A stretch of DNA of 64,000 nucleotides from Mastigocoleus testarum BC008 (GTDB taxonomy: Bacteria > Cyanobacteriota > Cyanobacteriia > Cyanobacteriales > Nostocaceae), in the NCBI RefSeq assembly GCF_001456025.1, contig NZ_LMTZ01000151.1, forward strand, positions 65,005 through 129,004. The letters run 5' to 3'. Positions 9,407 through 17,353 of this stretch are shown here, in pieces. The notes under the pieces are model-generated. The model was not told the origin of the DNA and ran no database searches. It saw nothing but the letters and a program-made list of their open reading frames with translations. The position numbers and the translations under genes are program-made. Each line of letters starts with the position of its first letter. Position 1 is the first letter of the stretch.

Positions 9407-9474
9407 TGTTAAATTCCTCTTGCTTTCGACCTACAAAAAGACTAACATTAATGTGTTGCGATTGTGTTGTAACG

Positions 9475-9654
9475 ATGCCAAAAATACCATTACATATCCG
9501 GATAAGTAAACGCAGAAAAAATAAGCTGCAATTATATGCAGCAATCAAAGAAAAAAGTATTACGTCTTTAATAGAAGACTGGATTGATTCGTTGCCCCAA
9601 GAAGAGATAGATAAAAACGGCGCTATCCTTTCGCGGCTATCAATCGATGATTGA
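9475..9654 (+). CDS. Small ribbon-helix-helix-like protein in the tnpB element
   Basis: A 59-residue ORF starts at the ATG at 9475, divergent from tnpB with 68 bp between the two starts. It opens MPKIPLHIRISKRRKNKLQLYAA... and continues with SITSLIEDWIDSLP. A short basic strand followed by two helices is the layout of RHH/CopG DNA-binding proteins. A longer frame from 9373 is possible but runs into the tnpB 5' end and is less likely. It lies inside the element, so a role as a repressor of the shared promoter region is a reasonable inference. No residue-level family match can be proven here. Confidence 0.6.
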   Translation: MPKIPLHIRISKRRKNKLQLYAAIKEKSITSLIEDWIDSLPQEEIDKNGAILSRLSIDD

Positions 9655-9735
9655 TTTACTTAAAGGATGCACCGTTTTTATCCGCCTTATATCCCACGCC
9701 TCCCTACGGGTAGGACGTGGGGCTTACGGCGTTAA

Positions 9736-9873
9736 AGCTAAGATTATTTAACTTCTGACTTCTGTTAGCAAAGCGGTGCGCTACCGCGCACAATTCTGAC
9801 TCCTGACTCCTGCTCGCTGTAAGCGCGGTCTGTCCTGACTCCTGACTCCTGACTTACACGTAGCGCCGTACCA
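9736..9873. repeat. Dispersed repeat with CTGACTCCTGA units
   Basis: Copies of CTGACTCCTGACTCCTG alternate with GC-rich GCAAAGCGGTGCGCTACCGC-type repeat modules. They fill the space between the insertion sequence and the DUF2227 gene. Confidence 0.75.
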
Positions 9874-10554
9874 TCATTTTTTAGAATTTTTATTGCTGAT
9901 ATTTTTATTGAGTGAAGATCTAGAAGATTTAGTTTTATTAATTGAAGATCTAGTGCGCTTTGGTTTTGGTTTTAACTTCCTCCGACGGGTAGTAGAACTG
10001 TTAGCTTTACGTTTCTTCATTTTCCCACGGGGCAGCAAACCACGAACACCCTGCTTGCGAAAACGTTTATATGCTGAATTTGTCCAGTCACTAACGGAAT
10101 GACTCATCGCACCAAGTTCCATTCCTAGAAACAGCGACCAAAATTCGATCACATAAACAAGAAACGATTGCTGAACTTGACTACCTAGTTCTTCCCATGT
10201 AAATGCTATTAAACCAAGGAATTCAGCAACTACCAAACAGATTGCGATCGCAATTCCTAAGAGAGTACACAGGTAAAGTACCCTTAAAGTTGTGCCAATA
10301 ATCGGTCCATGGGACAAAAACGAACGATGGCGCAAGCTTTTTTGATAGGGTAACCAAATAAAACGAAACCAACCCCAGCGCTTATACTGACAAGAATAAA
10401 TATCCAAATCGGGACCAAACATAAGTCCCCCAAATAAAAATCCCCCCGCAACTAATAAAGTTAAGTTACCACTGCGAGTTTGCCACAGAGCAATCCCGGT
10501 AATAAAAGGCAAAGCCCAGATAGTAATGCGATCGTGCGTTTGACCTGAGGGCAT
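9874..10554 (-). CDS. DUF2227 family putative metal-binding membrane protein
   Basis: This 226-residue protein opens with MPSGQTHDRITIWALP and has the family blocks FGPDLDIYSCQYKRWGWFR and LRHRSFLSHGPIIGT. The conserved His and Asp residues in those blocks suggest a metal-dependent hydrolase-like site (inference). Hydrophobic segments lie near residues 10-50 and 85-115, and another precedes MSHSVSDW. From about residue 175 the tail is very basic (KMKKRKANSS, RRRKLKPKPKR) and of low complexity, a likely disordered extension. The domain is widespread in cyanobacteria without a proven function. It is transcribed away from the tRNA gene. Confidence 0.82.
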   Translation of the reverse strand: MPSGQTHDRITIWALPFITGIALWQTRSGNLTLLVAGGFLFGGLMFGPDLDIYSCQYKRWGWFRFIWLPYQKSLRHRSFLSHGPIIGTTLRVLYLCTLLGIAIAICLVVAEFLGLIAFTWEELGSQVQQSFLVYVIEFWSLFLGMELGAMSHSVSDWTNSAYKRFRKQGVRGLLPRGKMKKRKANSSTTRRRKLKPKPKRTRSSINKTKSSRSSLNKNISNKNSKK

Positions 10555-10793
10555 TATAAATTGAGTTTTAAGTGATTTAGCAGAGTTTAGATAAGTTAGC
10601 AGACTGTTAATCGAAAGATTTTTTAAATCCCTGAATTCCTGTTATCTCAAAGACTTGAGCGTTTTTTAGTGCTCTGGTATCAAAAAAAATAAAAAAAATT
10701 TCAAAAATACTATAGCGTAATTCGTAGAATGTGCTATATTTATTTCTTGTGAGCGGCAAAACGCAAAGCACAGCAAACCGCAACACATATTAA

Positions 10794-10866
<73 letters not shown>

Positions 10867-11110
10867 TTTTTAAATTAAATAAGCATTGATAATTCAAAAA
10901 CCCAGGGCGTGTTAGCGACAGCGTAATCAATTATTTGCAATATTTTGTGTTTATAAAATCTCCTCAACACACCCTAAAATATCATTGCCGAGTAAAAACG
11001 ATCTGCGATCGCACAAGTATAAGTTTTCAGTACATATACTTACTCTAGATATTTACGTTAGACATTGGACGATCGCAAATATTACTCTAATTTCTAATTC
11101 CAATTTCTAA

Positions 11111-11930
11111 TTAGACAAAAATAAATTGACTAGAGTCATCCAAATTTAAAGTATCCGGTGAAATATCGGTAATCAATCCAATCAACTCTGGGGTCGCACC
11201 ATCATTGAAAAATATACCCGTTCCAAAGGGTAGTTCCCCTGGAGCGACACCAAGGGAGTAATCACTTGAAGAACCAAAAAGTTGAATTGTATCATTACCG
11301 TTACTTTCAAAATCGGTGATTAGCGCATAATCAGCAATTCCAGCACTTTTTGTATCACCGTCGTTATAGTAAACCGTTCCCGTCTCACCTGCACTTCTTC
11401 CTCCCAAAATAAAGGTATCCTTTCCTCCTTCACCAGAATCACCATTTAAAACATCAAACTGCTACATAAAATATAGACAAAACTGCCAGCCCTTATCAGT
11501 TATATGTTTTAGCCGATAAATTGTTGGTTGGGGCTGCCACGAGCGGGGGCTGTAGCATGAGTAATCTAATAGTACAAACTAACCCGACCCCGCTCGTGGC
11601 AAGGGCTGGCAGTTTTGTCCAGGTTTTTCCCTACTCTCCCCTTCCTGGAGTCAGAGAAGTAGTTGTCGTTCCTAACAAAGTATCATCTCCAGTACCGCCA
11701 AAAACCTCATCATCCCCCAAACCACCTAAAACTAAATCATCACCACCATCACCAAACACAGAATCATCACCACTATCCCCAATAACTTGGTCATTATCTC
11801 TCCCACCACGAATAAAATCATTCCCAGACTCACCCACAGCTATGTCTTCACCACTTCCTGCATACAGACAGACTATCTCCATCTTCACCACCCACTAACA
11901 AATCGTCACCAGAACGCACCCTTGCATTTA
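11111..11930 (-). pseudogene. Broken RTX/hemolysin-type calcium-binding repeat protein
   Basis: Fragments of one gene are present. The upstream part (about 11640-11930) has nonapeptide calcium-binding repeats such as GGDDLVLGGLGDDEVFGG and GTGDDTLLG. A CTGT duplication near 11870-11878 shifts the frame within these repeats. The downstream part (11111-11465) encodes NGDSGEGGKDTF then YALITDFESNGNDTIQLFG and ends SSQFIFV, the usual C-terminal cap of cyanobacterial RTX proteins. Between them lies a palindromic insertion (11476-11619). The N terminus is also missing beyond about 11930. RTX repeats fold on binding calcium outside the cell. This copy cannot yield a full protein. Confidence 0.82.
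11476..11619. repeat. Palindromic MITE-like insertion in the RTX gene
   Basis: GACAAAACTGCCAGCCCTT (11476-11494) recurs exactly inverted at 11601-11619. A second inner pair, TGCCACGAGCGGGG (11535-11548), is inverted at 11588-11601. The right arm is continuous, while the left arm is split by about 40 bases. There is no ORF inside. The layout fits a non-autonomous element mobilised by a transposase elsewhere in the genome. Confidence 0.75.
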
Positions 11931-12168
11931 GCTGTTGCGTTCAGCGAGATAAAACTATTTTTTCTTTTTGGAATATTAATACCAAAGCAAAACCATCTGA
12001 GCGTATTTGTATAAGTCTTTATCAAATAAAAATTTTCTCGATAAAAAAATATACTTATGTATATATACTTGAAGTAACCTGAACTATAAATATTTGCTTG
12101 TTAATCCTATATAGTCGCGACAAAAAGTGGAAAATCAAAGAATTTTGAGCAAAATCAGTCACAAAACT

Positions 12169-12199
12169 AAAGCCCTCAGCAGCGCATGCTAAGGGCTTT
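12169..12199. ncRNA. Hairpin, candidate small-RNA terminator
   Basis: AAAGCCCTCAGCA pairs with TGCTAAGGGCTTT (13 positions, one mismatch) around GCGCA, followed by TAATTTT. No gene end lies nearby: the broken RTX gene starts on the other strand about 240 bp away. It may end a short non-coding transcript. Confidence 0.4.
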
Positions 12200-12350
12200 A
12201 ATTTTAAGTTGAAAAGCTAGTACAGAAAGCTAGCACAAAATCATTTAATTCCTTGTATAGCTATATACTTTTGTATAAATATCTATCTAAAGGAATATAG
12301 AATCATATGCATCGCTCCAAGTATGCTTGAAGTTTCAAGGATTAAATACT

Positions 12351-12384
12351 GCCAAGCCAACGGGGGAACGCTTTGAGGCTTGGC
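12351..12384 (+). ncRNA. Hairpin followed by a T-run, candidate small-RNA 3' end
   Basis: GCCAAGCC and GGCTTGGC enclose an 18-base loop and are followed by TTTTCTTAA, the form of a factor-independent terminator on the plus strand. No annotated plus-strand gene ends here, so an unannotated small RNA between about 12200 and 12390 is possible. Confidence 0.4.
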
Positions 12385-12942
12385 TTTTCTTAACTAAATT
12401 CCTCAAATTGTATCAAACATTGGCGCTTGTAGCAATCAATTATTCAATTTTTAATGTTAATTATTTACGTCGTAACAAAAATTAGTCAAATTATTTAGTT
12501 GAGAAAAAAGTCTTTTGGCAAAGTAAAAAATGAAATATATTTGCAGTTAAATATTAAAAATCAATATTACGAATAATCGATCAAAAGTTTTGTAAAAATT
12601 ATACGAAATGCTGCATAAAAGTAGCGATATTAGCCTTAAACAAAGATAGAAGTTAAGGTAGGCGATTGCTGCTGTTGAGCATTGTTTGTATTCAGCAGGT
12701 TCTGCAATCATCTCAGGTTCAGGAAATTGCTGAAATAGCATTTCTCCAACCCAAGTCAAGCAAATAAACATAAAGTCCTCAGGATTCCTAGCGATCAAAA
12801 CTTTAGCCTAGTTTGCAAAGGGAAAATTGGATTTTTGTTTATGAGCTTTATAAACATAAAGCTGCTAGTTTGGTGAATCTGCTTTATTTCTGTATTTGCA
12901 ACCAGTTAATACAACTAACTATAGGTCAGGGAGAATAAATAT

Positions 12943-13767
12943 ATGCTTTTAGGTTTAAATAACTCAAACAATCAAACTAAAAAATACCAAACAAAAACAT
13001 ATCAAACAAGAAATAACACCAGATGGACTTCTTTGTTCGCCACAGCAATTATAGCAACTGGTTTTTTGGCAAGCATTCCTGGGAAGGCTCAAGGACAAAT
13101 CCAGATTAAGCCCCAAATAAAGCCCGAGATTTTACCCAATGTTCAGCGTCAGATTCAGCGCCAGCGGTCGCCAGAACAGTTAGCAGAGGTAGACAAGGCA
13201 AAACAGCTGAACCAACAAGTTATTCAATTGTACAATCAACGTAAATACAACAGTGCTATTCCCTTAGCAGAGAATGTAGTGGGAATACTTGAGAAAGCAC
13301 TAGGGAAGAAAACTACTCCAGTAGCCAATAGCTTGAATAATTTGGCAAAACTGTATCACATTATCGGAAATTTTCAGAAAGCGGAGCCCCTATACAAACA
13401 AGCGTTGGATATTTACCAGAGTACCCTGGGTAAAAACGATCCTATAGTTGGTACCACCCTTTATAATTTGGCGCAACTGTATCAGAGTATGGGGAATGGT
13501 CAGAAAGCACAACCTCTGTTTAAGCTTTCAGAATCAATCTTGCAAAATGTTGTGGGACAACAAGGAGCCCAACAAGCAGTATCAGAAGTTGAAGGAATTC
13601 TGAAAATAGTTCCAGGATCTGAACTTATATTACCCTCGGATTCTGGTAATTCAGGCAACTCAAGCAATCCAAGTAGTTCAGGTAATCCAAGTAATTCAGC
13701 GAATCCTGGTAATTCTGGTAATTCTGGTAACTTAGATAATTCAGGCGGGTTACAACCAATCGAGTAA
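12943..13767 (+). CDS. Secreted TPR protein with Asn/Ser/Gly-rich tail
   Basis: This 274-residue protein has a ribosome-binding site AGGGAGAA ahead of the ATG. After a polar N terminus a signal peptide runs from about residue 27 to 49 (SLFATAIIATGFLAS...GKAQG), so it is probably exported. A Gln/Pro/Ile-rich linker follows. Three kinesin-light-chain-like TPRs then cover residues 85-200 (VANSLNNLAKLYHIIGNFQKA, TTLYNLAQLYQSMGNGQKA). Residues 226-270 are low-complexity repeats of the type NPSNSANPGNSGNSGN. TPRs suggest protein binding in the periplasm or outside the cell. No specific partner is indicated by the neighbours. Confidence 0.8.
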   Translation: MLLGLNNSNNQTKKYQTKTYQTRNNTRWTSLFATAIIATGFLASIPGKAQGQIQIKPQIKPEILPNVQRQIQRQRSPEQLAEVDKAKQLNQQVIQLYNQRKYNSAIPLAENVVGILEKALGKKTTPVANSLNNLAKLYHIIGNFQKAEPLYKQALDIYQSTLGKNDPIVGTTLYNLAQLYQSMGNGQKAQPLFKLSESILQNVVGQQGAQQAVSEVEGILKIVPGSELILPSDSGNSGNSSNPSSSGNPSNSANPGNSGNSGNLDNSGGLQPIE

Positions 13768-13820
13768 CTATAGCGGTTTCCATTTGAATCAAATACATTT
13801 TTATATTGCCATTCTGTAGA

Positions 13821-13838
13821 GACGTTGCATGCAACGTC
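13821..13838. repeat. Perfect 18-bp palindrome of the GTAGAGACG family
   Basis: GACGTTGCATGCAACGTC is its own reverse complement. It is preceded by TGTAGA, as in the related element at 3565-3592. It lies 54 bp past the stop of the TPR gene and could double as a transcript end. Confidence 0.75.
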
Positions 13839-14056
13839 TGTCATGCACTCTACTAAAAACCGCTACATTTCACATGAAAACCGTTATATTTTAGACATGT
13901 AGAAAGATTACAGAGCATGTAGTATTACCTTCTGTAATCTCTCTAAAAACCAATTGTATTGACCCAAGTTACTATTTGCAGGCAAAACTTTTAGATCCTC
14001 CTAAATCCTCTTTTTAAGGCAATACAGTTCAGAATCGGCTAAATCTCAAGATTGAA

Positions 14057-14154
14057 GTAGGTTGGGTTGACGGAGCTTAGCAAAGCGTGTCCGTAGGACA
14101 TAACCCAACAATAATCAGCTTTTGTTGGGTTCGCTGTCGCTTAACCCAACCTAC
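14057..14154. repeat. Nested inverted repeat GTAGGTTGGGTT...AACCCAACCTAC
   Basis: The outer arms GTAGGTTGGGTT (14057-14068) and AACCCAACCTAC (14143-14154) are exact complements. An inner pair AACCCAACA/TGTTGGGTT (14102-14131) forms a second hairpin. The left side carries a TTAGCAAAGCGTGT module shared with other dispersed repeats here. There is no coding content. It is a small MITE-like element. Confidence 0.75.
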
Positions 14155-14239
14155 GAACATGCTTAACTGAACCGTATTGCTTTTTAAGGGGGACTTTGAA
14201 GTAATTTTCCTCCTTATTACGTCAGTGACTTAAGGAAAA

Positions 14240-15013
14240 TCAATTTTGCGAAACCTTCAACAATAGTTCTGCTAGCTCACAGAAACCTTCACCTTCATAA
14301 GCTGAGGTTACATAAGCGGGTTGATATTTCAATTCTTTTGAATACTCTAATACATTTGCTACACCAACAGACACGGGAAAAACAGCCTGATTGAATAAAC
14401 TTTCATCATTCGGACTATCACCCACCGTAACAACTTGTTCTATCTGATATTCAGGAAAGTATTGTTTGAGTACTTGTAATAATGCTTTAGCTTTTTCTTG
14501 ACCTAGAGGTTTGATATGACACTGAACAGCACTGTAGGTAAATCCCCAACCCATATCCTGACAAAGATTATCCAAAGTTGTTAATTCTTTTGTGGTTAAA
14601 TCTGGACCATAAAAAGCCCAGTCAGTCAATCGGAAGCGATTGTCGCTAGACTCTTTTATGCGGGGAAATCGGGTTTGTAATTTGCTAAAAGCTGCAGCTA
14701 AAGCTTGACGATGCTCGTTATAATCACTGATTGTATTTAATTGGATTATATCTTCACTATCGCCAGGATAAAATAAACCTCCATTTTCTGCAACAGCACC
14801 AACTATAGGTAAATAACTCACCAATGCATGTACAAAACCAGCACTACGTCCCGTTAAAATTAGAACTTTGATACCTTGAACAGCTAAATTTTCCAATGCT
14901 TGTAGTAAAGCCGTTGTAAATTTTCCTTCTCTAGTTAAAGTTCCATCAACGTCCGTTGCGACAAGGGAAATTTTCTCAAAACACTCATGGTTAGATGAAA
15001 GTAACATGTTCAC
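14240..15013 (-). CDS. HAD-IIB family sugar-phosphate phosphatase
   Basis: This 257-residue HAD phosphatase has motif I DVDGTLTREG near residues 21-30, motif II TGRS near 58-61, a lysine in the cap/motif III region (IKPLGQEKAKAL) and motif IV GDSPNDESLF. The C2-type cap lies between motifs II and III, placing it in the Cof/sucrose-phosphate-phosphatase-like class. Substrates of such enzymes are usually phosphosugars such as sucrose-6-phosphate or phosphoglycerate conjugates, and the exact one cannot be read here. The gene stands alone, with repeat elements on both sides. Confidence 0.87.
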   Translation of the reverse strand: MNMLLSSNHECFEKISLVATDVDGTLTREGKFTTALLQALENLAVQGIKVLILTGRSAGFVHALVSYLPIVGAVAENGGLFYPGDSEDIIQLNTISDYNEHRQALAAAFSKLQTRFPRIKESSDNRFRLTDWAFYGPDLTTKELTTLDNLCQDMGWGFTYSAVQCHIKPLGQEKAKALLQVLKQYFPEYQIEQVVTVGDSPNDESLFNQAVFPVSVGVANVLEYSKELKYQPAYVTSAYEGEGFCELAELLLKVSQN

Positions 15014-15082
15014 TGATAACTGTTCACTGATAACTGTTAGCGAAGCGTGCGCGACAGCGCATTAACTGTTCACTGTAAACTG
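15009..15082. repeat. Repeat of AACTGTTCACTG units upstream of the HAD gene
   Basis: Copies of TTCACTGATAACTGTT alternate with a GTTAGCGAAGCGTGCGCGAC module. They lie between the HAD gene start and the divergent membrane-protein gene, so the promoters of both are embedded in or next to repeat sequence. Confidence 0.75.
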
Positions 15083-15157
15083 ATTTAACAAAATAAATAT
15101 ATAGTAGCTGATTTGGGCATCCTAAGAAGCAGGATTGCAGTTATTTATTTACCAATC

Positions 15158-15985
15158 ATGCCAACATCTACATATTTAGCCCAAACTCTGAAATCTAGTA
15201 ATAGTAAGCCTTCAAGCAAAATCACACAGGCAATTTTAACTAATAATCATAACCAACAAGGTCCACCATTTTTTGTGGTGACTTCTGCAGGGCTAGCTGT
15301 ATTGGTAATTATTTTAATTATTTACGGTAAAATTCACATGAATAAACTTCAGAAACAGCTGAAGTTTGAAAAATTCCGAAGTAAAGAAATAGAAAAAAAG
15401 TTTAAACTAGCTCTTGAAACCATCCGCAAAATGGAAACTAATCCCGATTTAATTAACTCTCGGGATTTCAATTTGGATTATTTACGAATGCGGATGTCAG
15501 AAGAAGTATTTAATTTTGCGATTCTTAATCAAATTAAAATTAAAGTTAAAGATCAAATTTCTCAAGCATTACGTCCGAGCCAAGCCCAGCAAGGAATTGT
15601 CGGAATTGCTAGCACAACTGGACGACCTGTAGATCAAACTTTTGATGTTGAATATGAAACTGGATTCAAAACTGAAAAACGGGTACTATTTCGCATTCAA
15701 ATTCGGTTAATGAAATTACCAACTCAAACAACTTCGGCAACAATCAGTCAGATTATTGCTTGCATTGAAAAATATCTTAGTCCCATTGAAGATGATGATA
15801 CTTGGCAGCCTACTATTCAAGGGCGAATTGCTCATATGCACTGGGATCAAAAAGCAAAACCCACGCCTTTACTAGTTTTACAACAGTCCAATGAAGGTGT
15901 TAACGTTAGTTTTCGTACGAGTCGTTCTGGTGGAACGGTTCCTCAAAATCAAAATAATGGTAAAAAATCGGGAGTTACCTGGTAA
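15158..15985 (+). CDS. Conserved cyanobacterial membrane-anchored protein, function unknown
   Basis: The protein is 275 residues from the ATG at 15158. A TTG at 15113 would add 15 residues but lacks a good ribosome-binding site. One membrane helix (FFVVTSAGLAVLVIILIIYG) follows a short polar N terminus. After it come a charged coiled-coil stretch (KLQKQLKFEKFRSKEIEKKF) and a soluble domain of about 170 residues with EEVFNFAILNQIKIKVKDQI and a strand-rich part ending SGVTW. I do not recognise a named family with confidence. The layout suggests an inner-membrane-anchored cytoplasmic or periplasmic domain. Confidence 0.72.
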   Translation: MPTSTYLAQTLKSSNSKPSSKITQAILTNNHNQQGPPFFVVTSAGLAVLVIILIIYGKIHMNKLQKQLKFEKFRSKEIEKKFKLALETIRKMETNPDLINSRDFNLDYLRMRMSEEVFNFAILNQIKIKVKDQISQALRPSQAQQGIVGIASTTGRPVDQTFDVEYETGFKTEKRVLFRIQIRLMKLPTQTTSATISQIIACIEKYLSPIEDDDTWQPTIQGRIAHMHWDQKAKPTPLLVLQQSNEGVNVSFRTSRSGGTVPQNQNNGKKSGVTW

Positions 15986-16191
15986 AATAATTTTCCCTGC
16001 ATCTACTAACTAATATTAATTTGCTAGTTGATGACTTTAACTAGTTAATAAGTTTACCAGCTGGTGATTTAGGCTCAATATTTAGTATTAAAATCATAAA
16101 TTTAGAATTCACTACCTTAAACATTGTTGTTTGAAAATTTTTGAAATTATAGTCAATCAAATGATATTAAATGTGCATTAATTAATTTGCA

Positions 16192-16899
16192 TTAATTATT
16201 GACAGCAACATTGTGATTGTCACCTAATAAAATACCATCTTCCATTTCCACAATTCGATCAGCTATATCTAAAATTCGATTATCGTGGGTTACCAGCAAA
16301 ATCGAAGTTCCCTGTTCCTTTGCAAGACGTTGCATTAATTCCACTACATCCCGTCCCGACTGTTTATCCAAAGCTGCTGTTGGTTCATCAGCTAACACCA
16401 TTGGTGGGTTATTAACCAGAGCGCGTGCGATCGCAATCCTTTGTTTTTGTCCACCAGAAAGATTTTCAGGATAATAATTAATGTAATTACCTAAACCAAC
16501 TGCTTGCAGCATGGTAATAGATCTATTTACAGCATGGTATTGAGAAACAGACTGCTTTATTTCCACCGCCATTTGAACATTTTGTCTAGCAGTTAAAAAA
16601 CCCAATAGGTTGTGGGCTTGAAAAATATAACCGATTTTTTGGCGAAGACTAACTAGCTTTTTCTGACTTGCTCGATATAATTCTTCTTCTAGAAAAGTGA
16701 GACTACCTTCTTGTACGGAACGCAAACCACCAATTAAACTTAATAAAGTTGTTTTTCCAGACCCAGAAGGTCCAGTCATAATGACAATTTCACCGGGGTA
16801 AATTTCTAAATTAATATCATGTAAAATCTGTCTTTTTAAAGCTCCCTTACCATAGTAGTGATTGAGATTTTTTATAGTTACTACTGGTTGTCTTTCCAT
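16192..16899 (-). CDS. devA: ABC exporter ATP-binding protein, DevA type
   Basis: This 235-residue ABC ATPase has Walker A GPSGSGKT at 43-50, signature LSGGQKQR, Walker B MVLADEP and the switch His in LLVTHD. It belongs to the MacB/LolD/DevA class. It is the last gene of a devB-devC-devA set, the order of the operon that exports heterocyst glycolipids with TolC/HgdD in Anabaena. DevA would drive the DevC permease. A 455-bp block of repeats separates it from devC, so co-transcription with devBC is not assured. Several DevBCA paralogues occur in such genomes, so the cargo may differ. Confidence 0.88.
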   Translation of the reverse strand: MERQPVVTIKNLNHYYGKGALKRQILHDINLEIYPGEIVIMTGPSGSGKTTLLSLIGGLRSVQEGSLTFLEEELYRASQKKLVSLRQKIGYIFQAHNLLGFLTARQNVQMAVEIKQSVSQYHAVNRSITMLQAVGLGNYINYYPENLSGGQKQRIAIARALVNNPPMVLADEPTAALDKQSGRDVVELMQRLAKEQGTSILLVTHDNRILDIADRIVEMEDGILLGDNHNVAVNN

Positions 16900-17353
16900 A
16901 ATACCTGAAAGAATATAAAAGTCAGAGATTAATACTTACGATTGACCCAAATCAAAGTATGAATATTATTGTTTGATATCTTCAAATACTTTACTGTTTG
17001 GATTTAACATTTTGCCTAAATATCAGTTTATGGCTGACGCCACGCCCTTACGGGCTAGAGTTTATGGCTTGCGCCACGCCCTTACGGGCTACAGTTAATG
17101 CGCAATACTTACAGTTACCGCGCACGCTTTACTAACAGTTTATGGCTAACGCCAAGCCCTTACGGGCTAGAGACATCTGTTATCAGGTATTAAGTAGATT
17201 TATATAAGACCAATCAACCTTGTGCATGTTTTACGCAAGGCAGTATTATTAATAATCACAGTATTATTCACCGATAACTTTTCACTGTTAACTATTAACT
17301 GTAGCCCGTAAGGGCGTGGCGTCAGCCATAAACTGTTAACTGATAACTGTCAA
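16900..17353. repeat. Cluster of 34-bp dispersed repeats between devC and devA
   Basis: Three 34-bp units of type TTTATGGCT..CGCCA.GCCC lie at 17027-17060, 17061-17094 and 17139-17172. An inverted relative is at 17299-17342. Between units two and three there is an ATGCGCAATACTTACAG module, the complement of part of the 80-bp repeat. No gene is present. Confidence 0.9.

Larger units (their letters stand above)
8165..9735 (-). mobile_element. IS1341-type (IS605 family, tnpB-only) insertion sequence
   Basis: The element holds an intact tnpB, a divergent small ORF and structured ends, with no tnpA. The right end (left in the window) carries a perfect 30-bp palindrome at 8182-8211. The left end carries a hairpin at 9693-9721 (CCCACG...CGTGGG) followed by GCTTACGGCG. 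Terminal hairpins instead of inverted repeats are typical of IS200/IS605 elements. Outer boundaries are estimated. Without TnpA the element would need a transposase supplied in trans. Confidence 0.75.
11931..12942. other. AT-rich intergenic region with two strong hairpins
   Basis: No convincing protein gene is seen in this 1-kb stretch. It holds the two hairpins listed separately at 12169-12199 and 12351-12384. An 83-codon minus-strand frame at 12547-12798 has no recognisable domain or ribosome-binding site. Confidence 0.55.

Noticed and set aside
11521..11898. Plus-strand ORF opposite the RTX gene with Pro/Ser repeats
   Set aside because: It is the antisense shadow of Gly/Asp-rich RTX repeats.
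12547..12798. 83-codon minus-strand ORF in the gap before the TPR gene
   Set aside because: No domain, no ribosome-binding site and low-complexity hydrophobic end. Treated as chance, though a decayed gene cannot be excluded.
13500..13844. Minus-strand ORFs over the TPR protein tail (Leu/Pro/Glu repeats)
   Set aside because: Shadow of the Asn/Ser/Gly repeat coding sequence.
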